Shown here piece by piece: positions 17,640 through 26,012 of a stretch of DNA of 64,000 nucleotides (the first letter of the stretch is position 1; each line of letters opens with the position of its first letter). Made by a program: the position numbers and the translations under genes. Source of the stretch: Bin55 sp965203735 (GTDB taxonomy: Bacteria > Pseudomonadota > Gammaproteobacteria > Pseudomonadales > Azotimanducaceae); NCBI GenBank assembly GCA_965203735.1, contig OZ241909.1, forward strand, positions 744,001 to 808,000. Reading direction: 5' to 3'. Under the pieces are notes generated by a model, which did no database searches, was not told where the DNA came from, and saw only the letters and a program-made list of their open reading frames with translations.

Positions 17640-18725
17640 ATGGAAAAGTCTATTGTCGAAAAGATTCATCTGTCGAATTGGCGCGGTGTTTTCTACGTCA
17701 CAGGGGGTGGCAGTCTCTTGCTTTCGGACTTGCTTACGGTGCCGGGTGCTTCAGCGACGGTTCTGGATGCCCGTATTCCCTATGCTGGAGCTGCATTGGA
17801 GGAAGTAACTCACCAGGACTTGAGACAAGCTTGCTCGTCAACCGCAGCCCAAACACTTGCAATGCAAGCTTTCGTCAAGGCAAAAGAGCTAGATTCGCAC
17901 AGCCATCTGTTTGGATTGGGAGTCACGGCCAGTCTGGCAACAAATCGTGAGAAAAAGGGCAGATTGCGAGCCTACATTGCTCTGCAAACCGCATCGAAAT
18001 CCCAAGTGTCGGAGCTTTTCTTCTCGAGGGGCACTTCGAGAATGGAACAGGAGCAATTGCTAGCCGAAACTTCGCTCCGCAAGTTGGCGAGCGGACTAAA
18101 TATCAAAGATTCGCTTAAAGCCAGCGATTCCGATCGAGTGGCTAAGGCAACTGAGTCAACCTCGCGATTATTGGGAGAGAAGTCATGCTTCGTCGGTAAT
18201 CCTCAGTCGATTTTCCTACCCGGAGCATTCAATCCACTCCATCAAGGTCATCGACTTATGAAAGCCATGGCTGAACAATTCTGCGGGGCAAGGGTTCAGT
18301 ACGAACTTTGTGTCCGAAATATCGATAAGCCACCTTTGGACTTTCTGGAGATTGAACGGCTTTGCGCACAGTTCTCGGAGGACGATCTGGTCTTAACCAA
18401 CACTCCGAAGTTTAGAGACAAAGCGGGTCTACTTGCACCCTCCGGAAACGCTACGTTCGTTGTGGGGGTAGATACGCTCTTGCGTGTGGCAGACCCAAAT
18501 TACTACGAAGATGGAGAGGAACTTGATGCAGCGGTGAGTCTCTTCGTGAGTAGGAATGACCGATTTCTGGTATTTGGTCGCACTGTGAATGGGCAAAAAT
18601 TTGCGACATTGAACGACATTGATCTTCCCTACGAGTTGAGGCAGCAATGCGAAGGGTTTACCGAAAAGCAATTTCGAATGGACGTCTCCTCGAGCGATTT
18701 AAGGCCTCTCGCCGAACAAGATTAG
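17640..18725 (+). CDS. Fused CinA-like domain and nucleotidylyltransferase
   Basis: A 361-residue two-domain protein. Residues about 10-165 resemble the CinA C-terminal (PncC, NMN deamidase) fold: TGGGSLLLSDLLTVPGAS near 22-39 and LGVTASLAT near 100. Residues about 190-355 are a nucleotidylyltransferase fold with PGAFNPLHQGH (HxGH) and a late RMDVSSSDLR motif. The whole architecture resembles a family I know from plants. A plausible role is NAD-related: NMN deamidation plus adenylyl transfer, but this is inference. It ends in a 4-nt antisense overlap with the NCS2 permease stop. Starts at the ATG at 17640 without a strong ribosome site. Confidence 0.82.
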   Translation: MEKSIVEKIHLSNWRGVFYVTGGGSLLLSDLLTVPGASATVLDARIPYAGAALEEVTHQDLRQACSSTAAQTLAMQAFVKAKELDSHSHLFGLGVTASLATNREKKGRLRAYIALQTASKSQVSELFFSRGTSRMEQEQLLAETSLRKLASGLNIKDSLKASDSDRVAKATESTSRLLGEKSCFVGNPQSIFLPGAFNPLHQGHRLMKAMAEQFCGARVQYELCVRNIDKPPLDFLEIERLCAQFSEDDLVLTNTPKFRDKAGLLAPSGNATFVVGVDTLLRVADPNYYEDGEELDAAVSLFVSRNDRFLVFGRTVNGQKFATLNDIDLPYELRQQCEGFTEKQFRMDVSSSDLRPLAEQD

Positions 18726-20494
18726 GACATAGTTGCGACTCGGGAACTTTGAGTTTGTATGCGTACGGTTATCAATTGCGTATCGTGGTACTGTTGATGT
18801 CTTACTGAGTCAGTAATTTCCTTGAGTATCTTCAAGGAGACATTTTCTTCAACTCTTCCCAACATCGACTGCTCCTTGAGCACCGAAACCTGATCTTGTA
18901 GGTTTTGCTCAATCCCCGTCGATTGAAATTCGAGAACTACATCCTTGTTTTCCTTGTAAGCAACGAGTTCAAGTACGTGAGTGTCGTCCGTCTCTTCAAT
19001 GTCAGAGTCTCTGTTTTCGAGCATGGACAGAAGCGTTTCCTCGGCGGCAACTTGGAGTCGATTGACAACTTCTTCATTCCAATTGTTCTTGGCAGCAAAC
19101 GTTTCCAAGAATTCTCGGATTTGTGTGAGGGCAGCCAATCCAAACGGCAACTTCACGCGGTGCCGCCTGGTATCGGCGAAATTCATAACGACCATGAGCA
19201 GGATCGCCACAATTCCCCCTGAAGTCATTCCGTTTTGAAGCAGTCCGCCTGCAAAATCCGAGAAGAATTCTGGGAAGATGACCTTGTTTTGCAGACCGAC
19301 GCCTAGCCAAAATGCAACGCCGACCACGATTCCCTTTCTATAGTCGATCCCATCTTGAAGCGCGATTCTCATTCCAGTTACGAACAACATTGAAATCAGG
19401 ACCGTTACATACGCCGCAACAACGGGGCCCGGAATTGCCAACACGACGGCAAGGAACTTTGGAAAGAAAGCAAAGACAATAAACGTTGCTCCGATCACAA
19501 TACCCACCTTTCGCGATGCGACGCCTGTCAGTTCAGTTACGGCGACTGAGGTGGAGTACGTGGTGTTTGGCACGGTTCCAAGAAGCCCCGACAGAAGGTT
19601 TCCTAAGCCGTCGGCATTGACTGCGCCCTGAACGGCACGATAGTCGATTGCCCTTTCTCTACGCCAGGACACTCTCTGAATGGCAATGGAGTCGCCGATA
19701 GTTTCGATTGCTCCTACAACAGTGACCAAAATGAAGGGGGGCAATAAGACCCAGAAGGTAGTACCAAAACTCAGATCGAAACCAGGCCACGCCAAGTTGG
19801 GAAGTCCAAACCATGCGGCGTCGGCAATGCGTTGAAAGTCAAAACTACCGACAATAGCTGCATGAACCGAACCAACTAGAACTCCAATCACCGGAGCCCA
19901 CAATCGTAAGGGTCCACTTCCCTTGAGAGCGACGCCAATCATTACCACGATCGTGGAGAGAGCAATCCAAGCTGCAGATGCAGTGCTCGTGCCTTCGGGA
20001 ACATCGGTCAGCATGTCAAAGACTATGGGCATAACGGTCACAGCGATCAACATTATCACTGTGCCCGACACGATAGGCGTAAATACCCTGCGAAAGAATG
20101 AAAGTCGTGCGGCCAGCGCAAACTGAAAGAATGCAGAAACCACAATTAGCGTGCACAACATGGCAGGACCGCCTTGCTGCAGAGCTCCAATGCAGACGGC
20201 AATGAAAGCTCCGGATGTGCCCATCAGCAACACATAACCAGCACCGATTCTTCCAAGGCGCACCGCTTGCACAATTGTCGTAATACCGCTTACAAGGACA
20301 GCAGCGAATACTGCCCACGAGAGAAACGACTCCTCGCCGCCCGCCGCTCTCACAACGATAGCGGGTGTCAGGATGACTCCTGCTATGCAAAGAATGGCCA
20401 GCTGCAGCCCCATTCCGAGCACGAGCGGTGCGGGAGGATTATCTGCTACTTCGAAACGTACGTTGGATGCGCCGGAATCGCTGTGCTCTGTCAT
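18722..20494 (-). CDS. NCS2-type xanthine/uracil permease with extra C-terminal domain
   Basis: A 590-residue inner-membrane transporter. Residues about 25-450 are hydrophobic with many membrane segments and the NCS2-like stretch VVGAIETIGDSIAIQ followed by NADGLGNLLSGLLGT, as in nucleobase/ascorbate permeases. Usual members have about 430-460 residues. The remaining 135 or so are soluble and resemble an RsbW/HATPase_c_2 domain: QIREFLETFA, then LQVAAEETLLSML (N-box position), then VLEFQSTG (G-box position), and ILKEITDSV. The N-box Asn and the DxGxG residues are missing, so ATP binding is doubtful. The family substrate is a nucleobase; this member's is unknown. Confidence 0.85.
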   Translation of the reverse strand: MTEHSDSGASNVRFEVADNPPAPLVLGMGLQLAILCIAGVILTPAIVVRAAGGEESFLSWAVFAAVLVSGITTIVQAVRLGRIGAGYVLLMGTSGAFIAVCIGALQQGGPAMLCTLIVVSAFFQFALAARLSFFRRVFTPIVSGTVIMLIAVTVMPIVFDMLTDVPEGTSTASAAWIALSTIVVMIGVALKGSGPLRLWAPVIGVLVGSVHAAIVGSFDFQRIADAAWFGLPNLAWPGFDLSFGTTFWVLLPPFILVTVVGAIETIGDSIAIQRVSWRRERAIDYRAVQGAVNADGLGNLLSGLLGTVPNTTYSTSVAVTELTGVASRKVGIVIGATFIVFAFFPKFLAVVLAIPGPVVAAYVTVLISMLFVTGMRIALQDGIDYRKGIVVGVAFWLGVGLQNKVIFPEFFSDFAGGLLQNGMTSGGIVAILLMVVMNFADTRRHRVKLPFGLAALTQIREFLETFAAKNNWNEEVVNRLQVAAEETLLSMLENRDSDIEETDDTHVLELVAYKENKDVVLEFQSTGIEQNLQDQVSVLKEQSMLGRVEENVSLKILKEITDSVRHQQYHDTQLITVRIQTQSSRVATMS

Positions 20495-20919
20495 AGTTCA
20501 AATTCCACTGATTTAGTTGATTACTAGCGAACTGGAGCACTTATTCAACACTCGGCAGATGCTAACCTCGCAAGACCCAATTCACCCTGGACTTTGAATC
20601 GTACGTTCAGAATACTACGAATTTTCGTTGACTCAGTTCGGGTCTCATAGATCAACAGTTCACGAACGAAAGAGACTTCCATCTCAATAGAGACGATTGT
20701 CCATTGGATCGAGCTTAAGAATTCGCAGCCACTTAAGTATGTTCGATCTACAACTGGATTGAACTGAATTGGACGGTCGGATTGAGGCGACAAATGGCGA
20801 AACGGGGAGTGGTAAACTCGCAACGACACTCCGCGAGTGAGCATTTCTCCCGAGCCAAAAATTGAAGCGAATCGTGTAGAAATGGATCTATTGACTACCA
20901 AGATTGGATTGAATTACGG
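20495..20919. other. Intergenic region between divergent permease and crotonase
   Basis: This 425-nt gap should contain promoters for the permease (minus) and the crotonase cluster (plus). A 118-codon minus-strand frame at 20545-20901 has no signal peptide, domain or ribosome site and an irregular composition, so I do not call it a gene. No clear promoter or repeat is visible. Confidence 0.5.
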
Positions 20920-21726
20920 ATGAACACGACATACAAAGACATTTCGGTTAGTTCCGGCGAGTACGTGGCGACAGTCGAAATACATCGCCCTCCACACAAT
21001 TTCTTCGATGTGAGTCTCATTCGACAACTTGCAGACGCGTTCAATACACTCGACGAAGATTCCAACTGCCGAGCTATCGTCCTCGTGTCAGAAGGAAAGT
21101 CCTTTTGTGCTGGAGCTAATTTCAATTCGAGTGACGATAGCGACGTCTCGGACAGTACAGAATTTACCGAGAGCGGGTTTCAAAATAGGACGGGTTCGTT
21201 GTACGAGGAGGGAGTGAGGCTCTTTAGTGCCCGCAAACCTATCGTTGCTGGGATTCAAGGTGCCGCCATTGGCGGGGGATTGGGACTATCTCTAGTCGCC
21301 GACTTTCGAGTAGCTTGCCCTGAAGCGCGGTTCGCAGCAAATTTCGTGAAGTTGGGTATTCATCCAGGATTTGGATTGACCGTGACACTCCCACGTCTAA
21401 TTGGACAACAAAAAGCCAATGAAATGTTTCTGACCGGACGAAGGATAAAGGGAGAGGAAGCGCTGGAAATGGGTCTTGTAGATTATGTTGTGACAACGGA
21501 GGACTTACGAGAACGTACAACTGCATTGGCCAAAGAGATCGCAGAGAATGCGCCGCTGGCGATCTTGTCGACTCGGGCAACAACACGAATGGGACTCGCT
21601 GAGGCTGTGGAGAAAGCCACGTCGCACGAACTCAAGGAACAACAATGGCTGAGAACAACGAAAGATGCCGAAGAAGGAATTCGGGCGGTGGCAGAACGTA
21701 GGGTTGGGAATTTCATTGGATCGTGA
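20920..21726 (+). CDS. Crotonase-family protein lacking both catalytic Glu
   Basis: A 268-residue enoyl-CoA hydratase/isomerase-fold protein. The CoA-binding and oxyanion segments are present (KSFCAGANF; AAIGGGLGLSL). At the two usual glutamate positions it has Gly (GGGLGLSL) and Asn (FAANFVKLGIHPGFG). It is therefore unlikely to hydrate enoyl-CoA and may be an isomerase, hydrolase or lyase of the superfamily. An LLM enzyme and an SDR follow on the same strand within 45 and 26 nt, forming a probable operon. Confidence 0.9.
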   Translation: MNTTYKDISVSSGEYVATVEIHRPPHNFFDVSLIRQLADAFNTLDEDSNCRAIVLVSEGKSFCAGANFNSSDDSDVSDSTEFTESGFQNRTGSLYEEGVRLFSARKPIVAGIQGAAIGGGLGLSLVADFRVACPEARFAANFVKLGIHPGFGLTVTLPRLIGQQKANEMFLTGRRIKGEEALEMGLVDYVVTTEDLRERTTALAKEIAENAPLAILSTRATTRMGLAEAVEKATSHELKEQQWLRTTKDAEEGIRAVAERRVGNFIGS

Positions 21727-21770
21727 AGGGTGATTAGCCATTGCAGCAGAGAGCATTTGGAGAGTTTCAA

Positions 21771-22655
21771 ATGGAATTAGGAAAACTCGGAGTTTGGTAC
21801 TTTACGGAAGGGTTTTCGGCTCAGCAAACTGCTGAATTCGCCACCAAAGTAGAGGAGCTAGGTTATTCAGCCTTGTGGATTCCGGAAACGGTAGGCAGGC
21901 ATCCGTTTGCTCTGGCATCTTGGTTGTTGGCAAGTACATCCCGGCTTGTCGTCGCTACAGGAATCGCAAATGTTTACCATCGAGAACCCGGGGTAACTCT
22001 GTCTGCGCAACAGACCTTGGCTGAGCAATCCGATGGGCGTTTCTTATTGGGATTGGGTGTCTCGCACAAACCATTGGTGGAAGGATTACGTGGACTGAAG
22101 TATGGCAAGCCAGTTGAAACGATGTCTTCTTACCTAGAGCACATGAACTCTTCACCATATTCCGGTCCAGTCCCCAAGTCCAGACCGAAAACCGTAATCG
22201 CAGCTCTTGGTCCCAAAATGCTGGAATTGGCCTCTCGCAGTTGCGATGGTGCCCATCCGTACTTTACGTCCCCCGATCACACACAGATGGCTCGAGAAAT
22301 ACTGGGACCGGACTCGCTTCTTTGTGTAGAACAGAAAGTTGTGCTTGAGTCCGATCCAGCGGTAGCGCGTTCCGCTGCACGTCGTGCGGCCTCGATGTAC
22401 CTTGCACTACCCAACTATAGAAACAATTGGTTGCGGATGGGTCTCTCGGAAGACGACATCTCCGGTCAAGGGTCCGATCGATTCATAGATGCAACTTTTG
22501 CATGGGGCAACGTCGACGCTTTGAGGGCTCGCATTCGGGAACACCTTGATGCTGGAGCATCGCATGTTTGCGTTCAACCCATCGGCACCCGTACCGAATC
22601 TGGATCGTTTCCGTGGGAGACGTTGGAAGCTCTTGCCCCAATTCATGAAGACTAA
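21771..22655 (+). CDS. Luciferase-like (LLM) flavin/F420-dependent oxidoreductase
   Basis: A 294-residue TIM-barrel luciferase-like protein. The ATG at 21771 has a GGAGAG site; a longer frame from 21741 is unlikely. Family segments include KVEELGYSALWIPET near the start and SDGRFLLGLGVSHKP near residue 95. Members bind FMN or F420; F420 use cannot be assumed in a gammaproteobacterium. A flavin reductase lies convergently at 23371-23865 and could supply reduced flavin. It lies between a crotonase and an SDR in a probable operon. Confidence 0.88.
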   Translation: MELGKLGVWYFTEGFSAQQTAEFATKVEELGYSALWIPETVGRHPFALASWLLASTSRLVVATGIANVYHREPGVTLSAQQTLAEQSDGRFLLGLGVSHKPLVEGLRGLKYGKPVETMSSYLEHMNSSPYSGPVPKSRPKTVIAALGPKMLELASRSCDGAHPYFTSPDHTQMAREILGPDSLLCVEQKVVLESDPAVARSAARRAASMYLALPNYRNNWLRMGLSEDDISGQGSDRFIDATFAWGNVDALRARIREHLDAGASHVCVQPIGTRTESGSFPWETLEALAPIHED

Positions 22656-22681
22656 TCGCAGGTATCAAGGGAGAGGAATTG

Positions 22682-23350
22682 ATGAGTGAGTTTGAAGGAA
22701 AGTCGGTTGTAGTCACGGGGGCAGCAGGAGGTTTAGGTAGGGCTGTAGCTCAGGCTTTTCATTCGAGTGGGTCGCGTGTCACTGGTATTGACATCGTGTT
22801 GGTCGAATCAGATTACCAATTGCTTACGGTCGATCTGTTGAATTTTGATGACGCTCGGGATGCTGTTGCAGAGATCGGATCTATCGATGTATTGGCGAAC
22901 ATAGCAGGGGGATTCACTATGGGTGACACCGTTGCGGGAACGTCCGATGAAACATGGGATTTCATGATGAACCTCAACTCGAGGACGGTTCTTAACATGG
23001 TCCGAGCAGTCGTACCTACGATGCAAGAACAAGGCTGTGGAAAGATAATCAATATTGGTGCGAGGAATGGCTTGCGTGGAGTAGGCAATATGGCTGCATA
23101 CTCAGCATCGAAGAGTGTTGTGATTCGGCTTACCGAGAGCTTGGCCGACGAACTGAAACAAGACAACATAAACGTCAATTGCATTTTGCCAAGCATTATT
23201 GATACAGAACGCAATCGAGAAGACATGCCGCAAGCGGACTTTAGCACCTGGGTTACGCCAGAAGCGATGGCTAAAGTCGTGATGTTTCTTGCATCGAGTG
23301 CTGCCGACCCGATTCACGGCGCTTCCATTCCTGTGGAAGGATTGGCCTAG
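22682..23350 (+). CDS. Short-chain dehydrogenase/reductase (SDR)
   Basis: A classical SDR of 222 residues. It has the cofactor motif VTGAAGGLGRAVA, the structural NIAGG motif and the catalytic YSASK. It reduces or oxidises a hydroxyl/carbonyl with NAD(P). The ATG at 22682 follows a GGGAGAGG site and is preferred over a TTG 3 nt upstream. The length is a little short of the usual 250. It is the third gene of the crotonase-LLM-SDR run. Confidence 0.93.
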   Translation: MSEFEGKSVVVTGAAGGLGRAVAQAFHSSGSRVTGIDIVLVESDYQLLTVDLLNFDDARDAVAEIGSIDVLANIAGGFTMGDTVAGTSDETWDFMMNLNSRTVLNMVRAVVPTMQEQGCGKIINIGARNGLRGVGNMAAYSASKSVVIRLTESLADELKQDNINVNCILPSIIDTERNREDMPQADFSTWVTPEAMAKVVMFLASSAADPIHGASIPVEGLA

Positions 23351-23370
23351 GTACCAATCCGAGCTTGGAT

Positions 23371-23865
23371 TTAGTCTGATTTCGCAAACGTCCCATATTC
23401 GCCTCTCAGGTATAGCAAGGGCGAATCTTCAGGCCGTCGAACGAGCACATTATTGACTGTGGAAACTACAATCGTGTGGTCACCCGCGCCGTGTTCAGTG
23501 CTGTATGAACAGTCAAGGAATGCGATGCTTTCCTCGAGCATTGGGACTCCGTTTTGTTGGGAGGGCGTCCAAGCCACATCAGGTACGGCACCAATCACAG
23601 CAAAGGCTTCACTGATCTCTCGGTGCTCGGATCCGAGAATGTTAATCCCGTAATGTTGTCCGCATCGTATCCTCGGCCAGCTTGTACTGCTCTTTTGCGG
23701 GCAAAAAAGCACGAGTGGTGGGTCCAACGACAAGGACACAAATGATTGGGCGGCGAACCCCACCAACGATCCACTTTCGATCCCGGCTACAACGACAACC
23801 CCAGTGGCAAACTGACTTACGGCATTTCGAAAGTCGTCGGGGTCTATTCGTGGCTTGGAACCCAT
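23371..23865 (-). CDS. Flavin reductase-like, FMN-binding protein
   Basis: A 164-residue split-barrel flavin reductase (HpaC/HsaB-like). It has FRNAVSQFATGVVVVA at the start, the substrate-facing SFVSLSLDPPLVLFC segment, and a GAGDHTIVVSTV segment with the conserved GDH. It reduces FMN or FAD with NAD(P)H for a partner monooxygenase. The luciferase-like enzyme at 21771 is the nearest plausible partner. It converges with the SDR gene 20 nt away. Confidence 0.9.
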   Translation of the reverse strand: MGSKPRIDPDDFRNAVSQFATGVVVVAGIESGSLVGFAAQSFVSLSLDPPLVLFCPQKSSTSWPRIRCGQHYGINILGSEHREISEAFAVIGAVPDVAWTPSQQNGVPMLEESIAFLDCSYSTEHGAGDHTIVVSTVNNVLVRRPEDSPLLYLRGEYGTFAKSD

Positions 23866-23891
23866 TTTGAGTAAATTTCAGTTACAAGACA

Positions 23892-24386
23892 CTAAGCAGG
23901 ATTTGTTGCTTGCGATCTTGGCTGTACTAAGAAACTCGCGGTCGAAGAGGCAATAAGAGCTTGATCAGATTCACGAATTGCGGATCCCTCGATAATTGCC
24001 AGCTTTCCCCGTCGTTTAACGAGTTGTCCCCGCAACCTGATGGTTTCGTTGATGCCAAGCGGCTTGTGAAACCTCACATCGGCCTTCGCAGTCACGCAAA
24101 CTTCACCTTGAAGGAAAAACAAATTGGCCATCACATCGTCCAATAAGCAAAATAGGATTCCTCCGTGAGTCACACCCTCATAACCCATGTACTCGATAGA
24201 GGAAGTCCACTCCGCATGACACACATTTTCTTCATCCAGGCGAAATCTAACCTTCAATCCAATGTCATTGCCGGGTCCACAGACGAAGCATCGATTTGCG
24301 GTCGAATCTAGCAATTGGAAAGCCTCTTGGACACTTCTAACAGACTGAACAATGATAAGCAAGCGAAGAGACTCGCCCATATCCAA
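23892..24386 (-). CDS. PaaI-type hotdog thioesterase
   Basis: A hotdog protein of up to 164 residues, of the PaaI acyl-CoA thioesterase type. It has NRCFVCGPGNDIGLKV near the start, the catalytic-region GYEGVTHGGILFCLLDD (conserved HGG), and a RGKLAIIEGSA strand. It would hydrolyse acyl-CoA thioesters. The 5' end is uncertain: starts at 24386 (TTG) or 24380 (ATG) overlap the divergent NUDIX gene by about 70 nt, and a TTG at 24314 would abut it. The CxxC in the N-terminal segment is common in this subgroup. Confidence 0.85.
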   Translation of the reverse strand: MDMGESLRLLIIVQSVRSVQEAFQLLDSTANRCFVCGPGNDIGLKVRFRLDEENVCHAEWTSSIEYMGYEGVTHGGILFCLLDDVMANLFFLQGEVCVTAKADVRFHKPLGINETIRLRGQLVKRRGKLAIIEGSAIRESDQALIASSTASFLVQPRSQATNPA

Positions 24387-24962
24387 AAGTGTCTTGACCA
24401 GTCGACTCCACCCTTTCCCAGGTTCGATCGGAGTTATCGTCTAGCAGCGGTTGCCATTGTGATTCGGTCATTAGGCGACTCGACCGACATCCTGTTTATC
24501 AAGCGAGCTACCGTAGACGGAGATCCTTGGTCAGGTCAAATGGCATTTCCTGGTGGTCACATGGATCCCGATGACTCTTCGCTTCGGATAGCAGCCATCA
24601 GAGAAACTGAAGAGGAGACAGGAGTAGACTTGACCTCCGCAGCCTATTTGGGGCGACTTGCTCACCAAAAACCCGCAAATCGACCACGCAGGAGCCCCTT
24701 GGCTGTCGTCCCGTTTGTATTTGGTGTGACGCAAGATCCTAAAATTGAGATCAATCACGAAGTTGAGGCGGTGGTTTGGGGAAGCATTTCAGAAATGTTG
24801 GACGGTACGTTGAAGGAAACTCAGACCTTTGAGTGGGCTGGAAATTCATCAATGTTTGAGGGCTACTTGCTAGAAGAAGGCAAGTTTGTGTGGGGACTAA
24901 CGTATCGAACGTTGCAGTCCTTCTTTGAGACTGTGGATTTTGGTTCTGCTGCTTCGTGTTAG
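24315..24962 (+). CDS. NUDIX hydrolase, CoA pyrophosphatase-like
   Basis: A 215-residue NUDIX protein. The box GGHMDPDDSS..AAIRETEEETGVD is intact, and QMAFPGGHMD precedes it, as in NudL-type CoA pyrophosphatases. These split CoA or acyl-CoA to 3',5'-ADP and phosphopantetheine. A start at TTG 24327 has a better placed GGAAAG site than TTG 24315. It is divergent from and partly overlaps a hotdog thioesterase gene, which suits shared CoA metabolism. Confidence 0.88.
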   Translation: MESLLDTSNRLNNDKQAKRLAHIQKCLDQSTPPFPRFDRSYRLAAVAIVIRSLGDSTDILFIKRATVDGDPWSGQMAFPGGHMDPDDSSLRIAAIRETEEETGVDLTSAAYLGRLAHQKPANRPRRSPLAVVPFVFGVTQDPKIEINHEVEAVVWGSISEMLDGTLKETQTFEWAGNSSMFEGYLLEEGKFVWGLTYRTLQSFFETVDFGSAASC

Positions 24963-25319
24963 CAATCCACAGCAGGCCGAACCTGATTGATTAGCTATTG
25001 CAATTCTATTCGTTGAGTTCATGCTATTGTTCCTGAGGCACACTCCTCAACATTGACAAATTGAAGAAATTGGGTTGTAGAAGCGTGCTCACAATGGAGA
25101 CACCTCCGACCTGCAGGACTTGACTAGCGGCTTGAGTTTGCACACAGAATCGGCATTTTGCAAGTCAGTTGTAGGGTCAAGATGGGCAACAAACAGATTA
25201 GATGCTCACAATTGATGCACTACGTGGACCGAGTCTCGCCTAGACGCGACCAGCGTCTGTCATTGTTCTTCGAGCCGTACCGACACAGAGCGCATTCTCC
25301 ACTCTCGGTGGGGTGGTTT
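24963..25319. other. Convergent intergenic region after the NUDIX gene
   Basis: 357 nt between the NUDIX stop and the convergent msrA stop. It holds a small hairpin at 25242-25258 (AGACGC-GACCA-GCGTCT) and a weaker one near 25034-25049. Neither is followed by a U-tract. A 73-codon frame at 25158-25379 overlaps msrA and looks spurious. No gene is supported. Confidence 0.5.
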
Positions 25320-25970
25320 CTATTCAGTCTCCATTCTCGCAAGAGGTTCGATGTTGCAACTCACACCTGTTCCTCCTAGTCCACAATAGCCGTTGGGAAC
25401 TTTGGCCAAGTACTGTTGGTGGTAGTGCTCGGCAAAGAAATAGTCTGTGGCTGCTCGAATTTCAGTAGTAATTTCCCCGTAACCCGCGTTCTTCAAACGT
25501 TCTTGAAATAAGTCTCTAGATGCGATGGCGAGCTGATATTGCGTGTTGGTGAAGTAATAAACTGCGGAGCGATATTGCGTTCCAATGTCATTTCCTTGTC
25601 TCATTCCCTGGGTTGGATCGTGTCCCTCCCAAAAAGTACGCAAGATCTCGCTGTATTCGACAACCCGTGGATCCCACACTACTTTCACCACTTCGGTGTG
25701 GCCCGTTCGTCCACTGCACACATCCTCATAGCTGGGATTCCTTGTAGTGCCTCCTGAATATCCAACGGATGTACTAAATACTCCATTGAGCAGCCAGAAT
25801 TTTCTCTCGGCCCCCCAAAAACATCCCATACCCAAAACGATTTGTTCCATTTCTTCAGGATACGGTCCTACAAGTGGACTACCGTTCACGAAATGGTGTC
25901 TCGGAACTGAAACTGGATTTTCTCGGTCGGGGAGAATCTGCAGGTTGGAAGGCATACGGCGTTTGAACAT
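25320..25970 (-). CDS. msrA: Peptide methionine sulfoxide reductase A
   Basis: MsrA reduces methionine-S-sulfoxide in proteins and repairs oxidative damage. The 216-residue protein is the long, E. coli-like form. It has the catalytic MGCFWGAERKFW (catalytic Cys), GYSGGTTRNPSYEDVCSG, and the C-terminal GYCGLGGTGVSC with resolving cysteines. No signal peptide is seen, so it is cytoplasmic. It is divergent from a Sel1-repeat protein with a 42-nt gap. Confidence 0.96.
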   Translation of the reverse strand: MFKRRMPSNLQILPDRENPVSVPRHHFVNGSPLVGPYPEEMEQIVLGMGCFWGAERKFWLLNGVFSTSVGYSGGTTRNPSYEDVCSGRTGHTEVVKVVWDPRVVEYSEILRTFWEGHDPTQGMRQGNDIGTQYRSAVYYFTNTQYQLAIASRDLFQERLKNAGYGEITTEIRAATDYFFAEHYHQQYLAKVPNGYCGLGGTGVSCNIEPLARMETE

Positions 25971-26012
25971 TGGAAGTTCTCTCGATGTGACGCTAGTTAT
26001 TTTATTGAGTAA

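Noticed and set aside
20545..20901. 118-codon frame in the permease/crotonase gap
   Set aside because: No ribosome site, signal or domain, and it fills a region that must hold two promoters.
21771..22655. Calling the LLM protein an F420-dependent enzyme
   Set aside because: The family name covers FMN users, and no F420 synthesis genes are visible here.
25158..25379. 73-codon frame near msrA
   Set aside because: Overlaps the msrA 3' end antisense and looks random.
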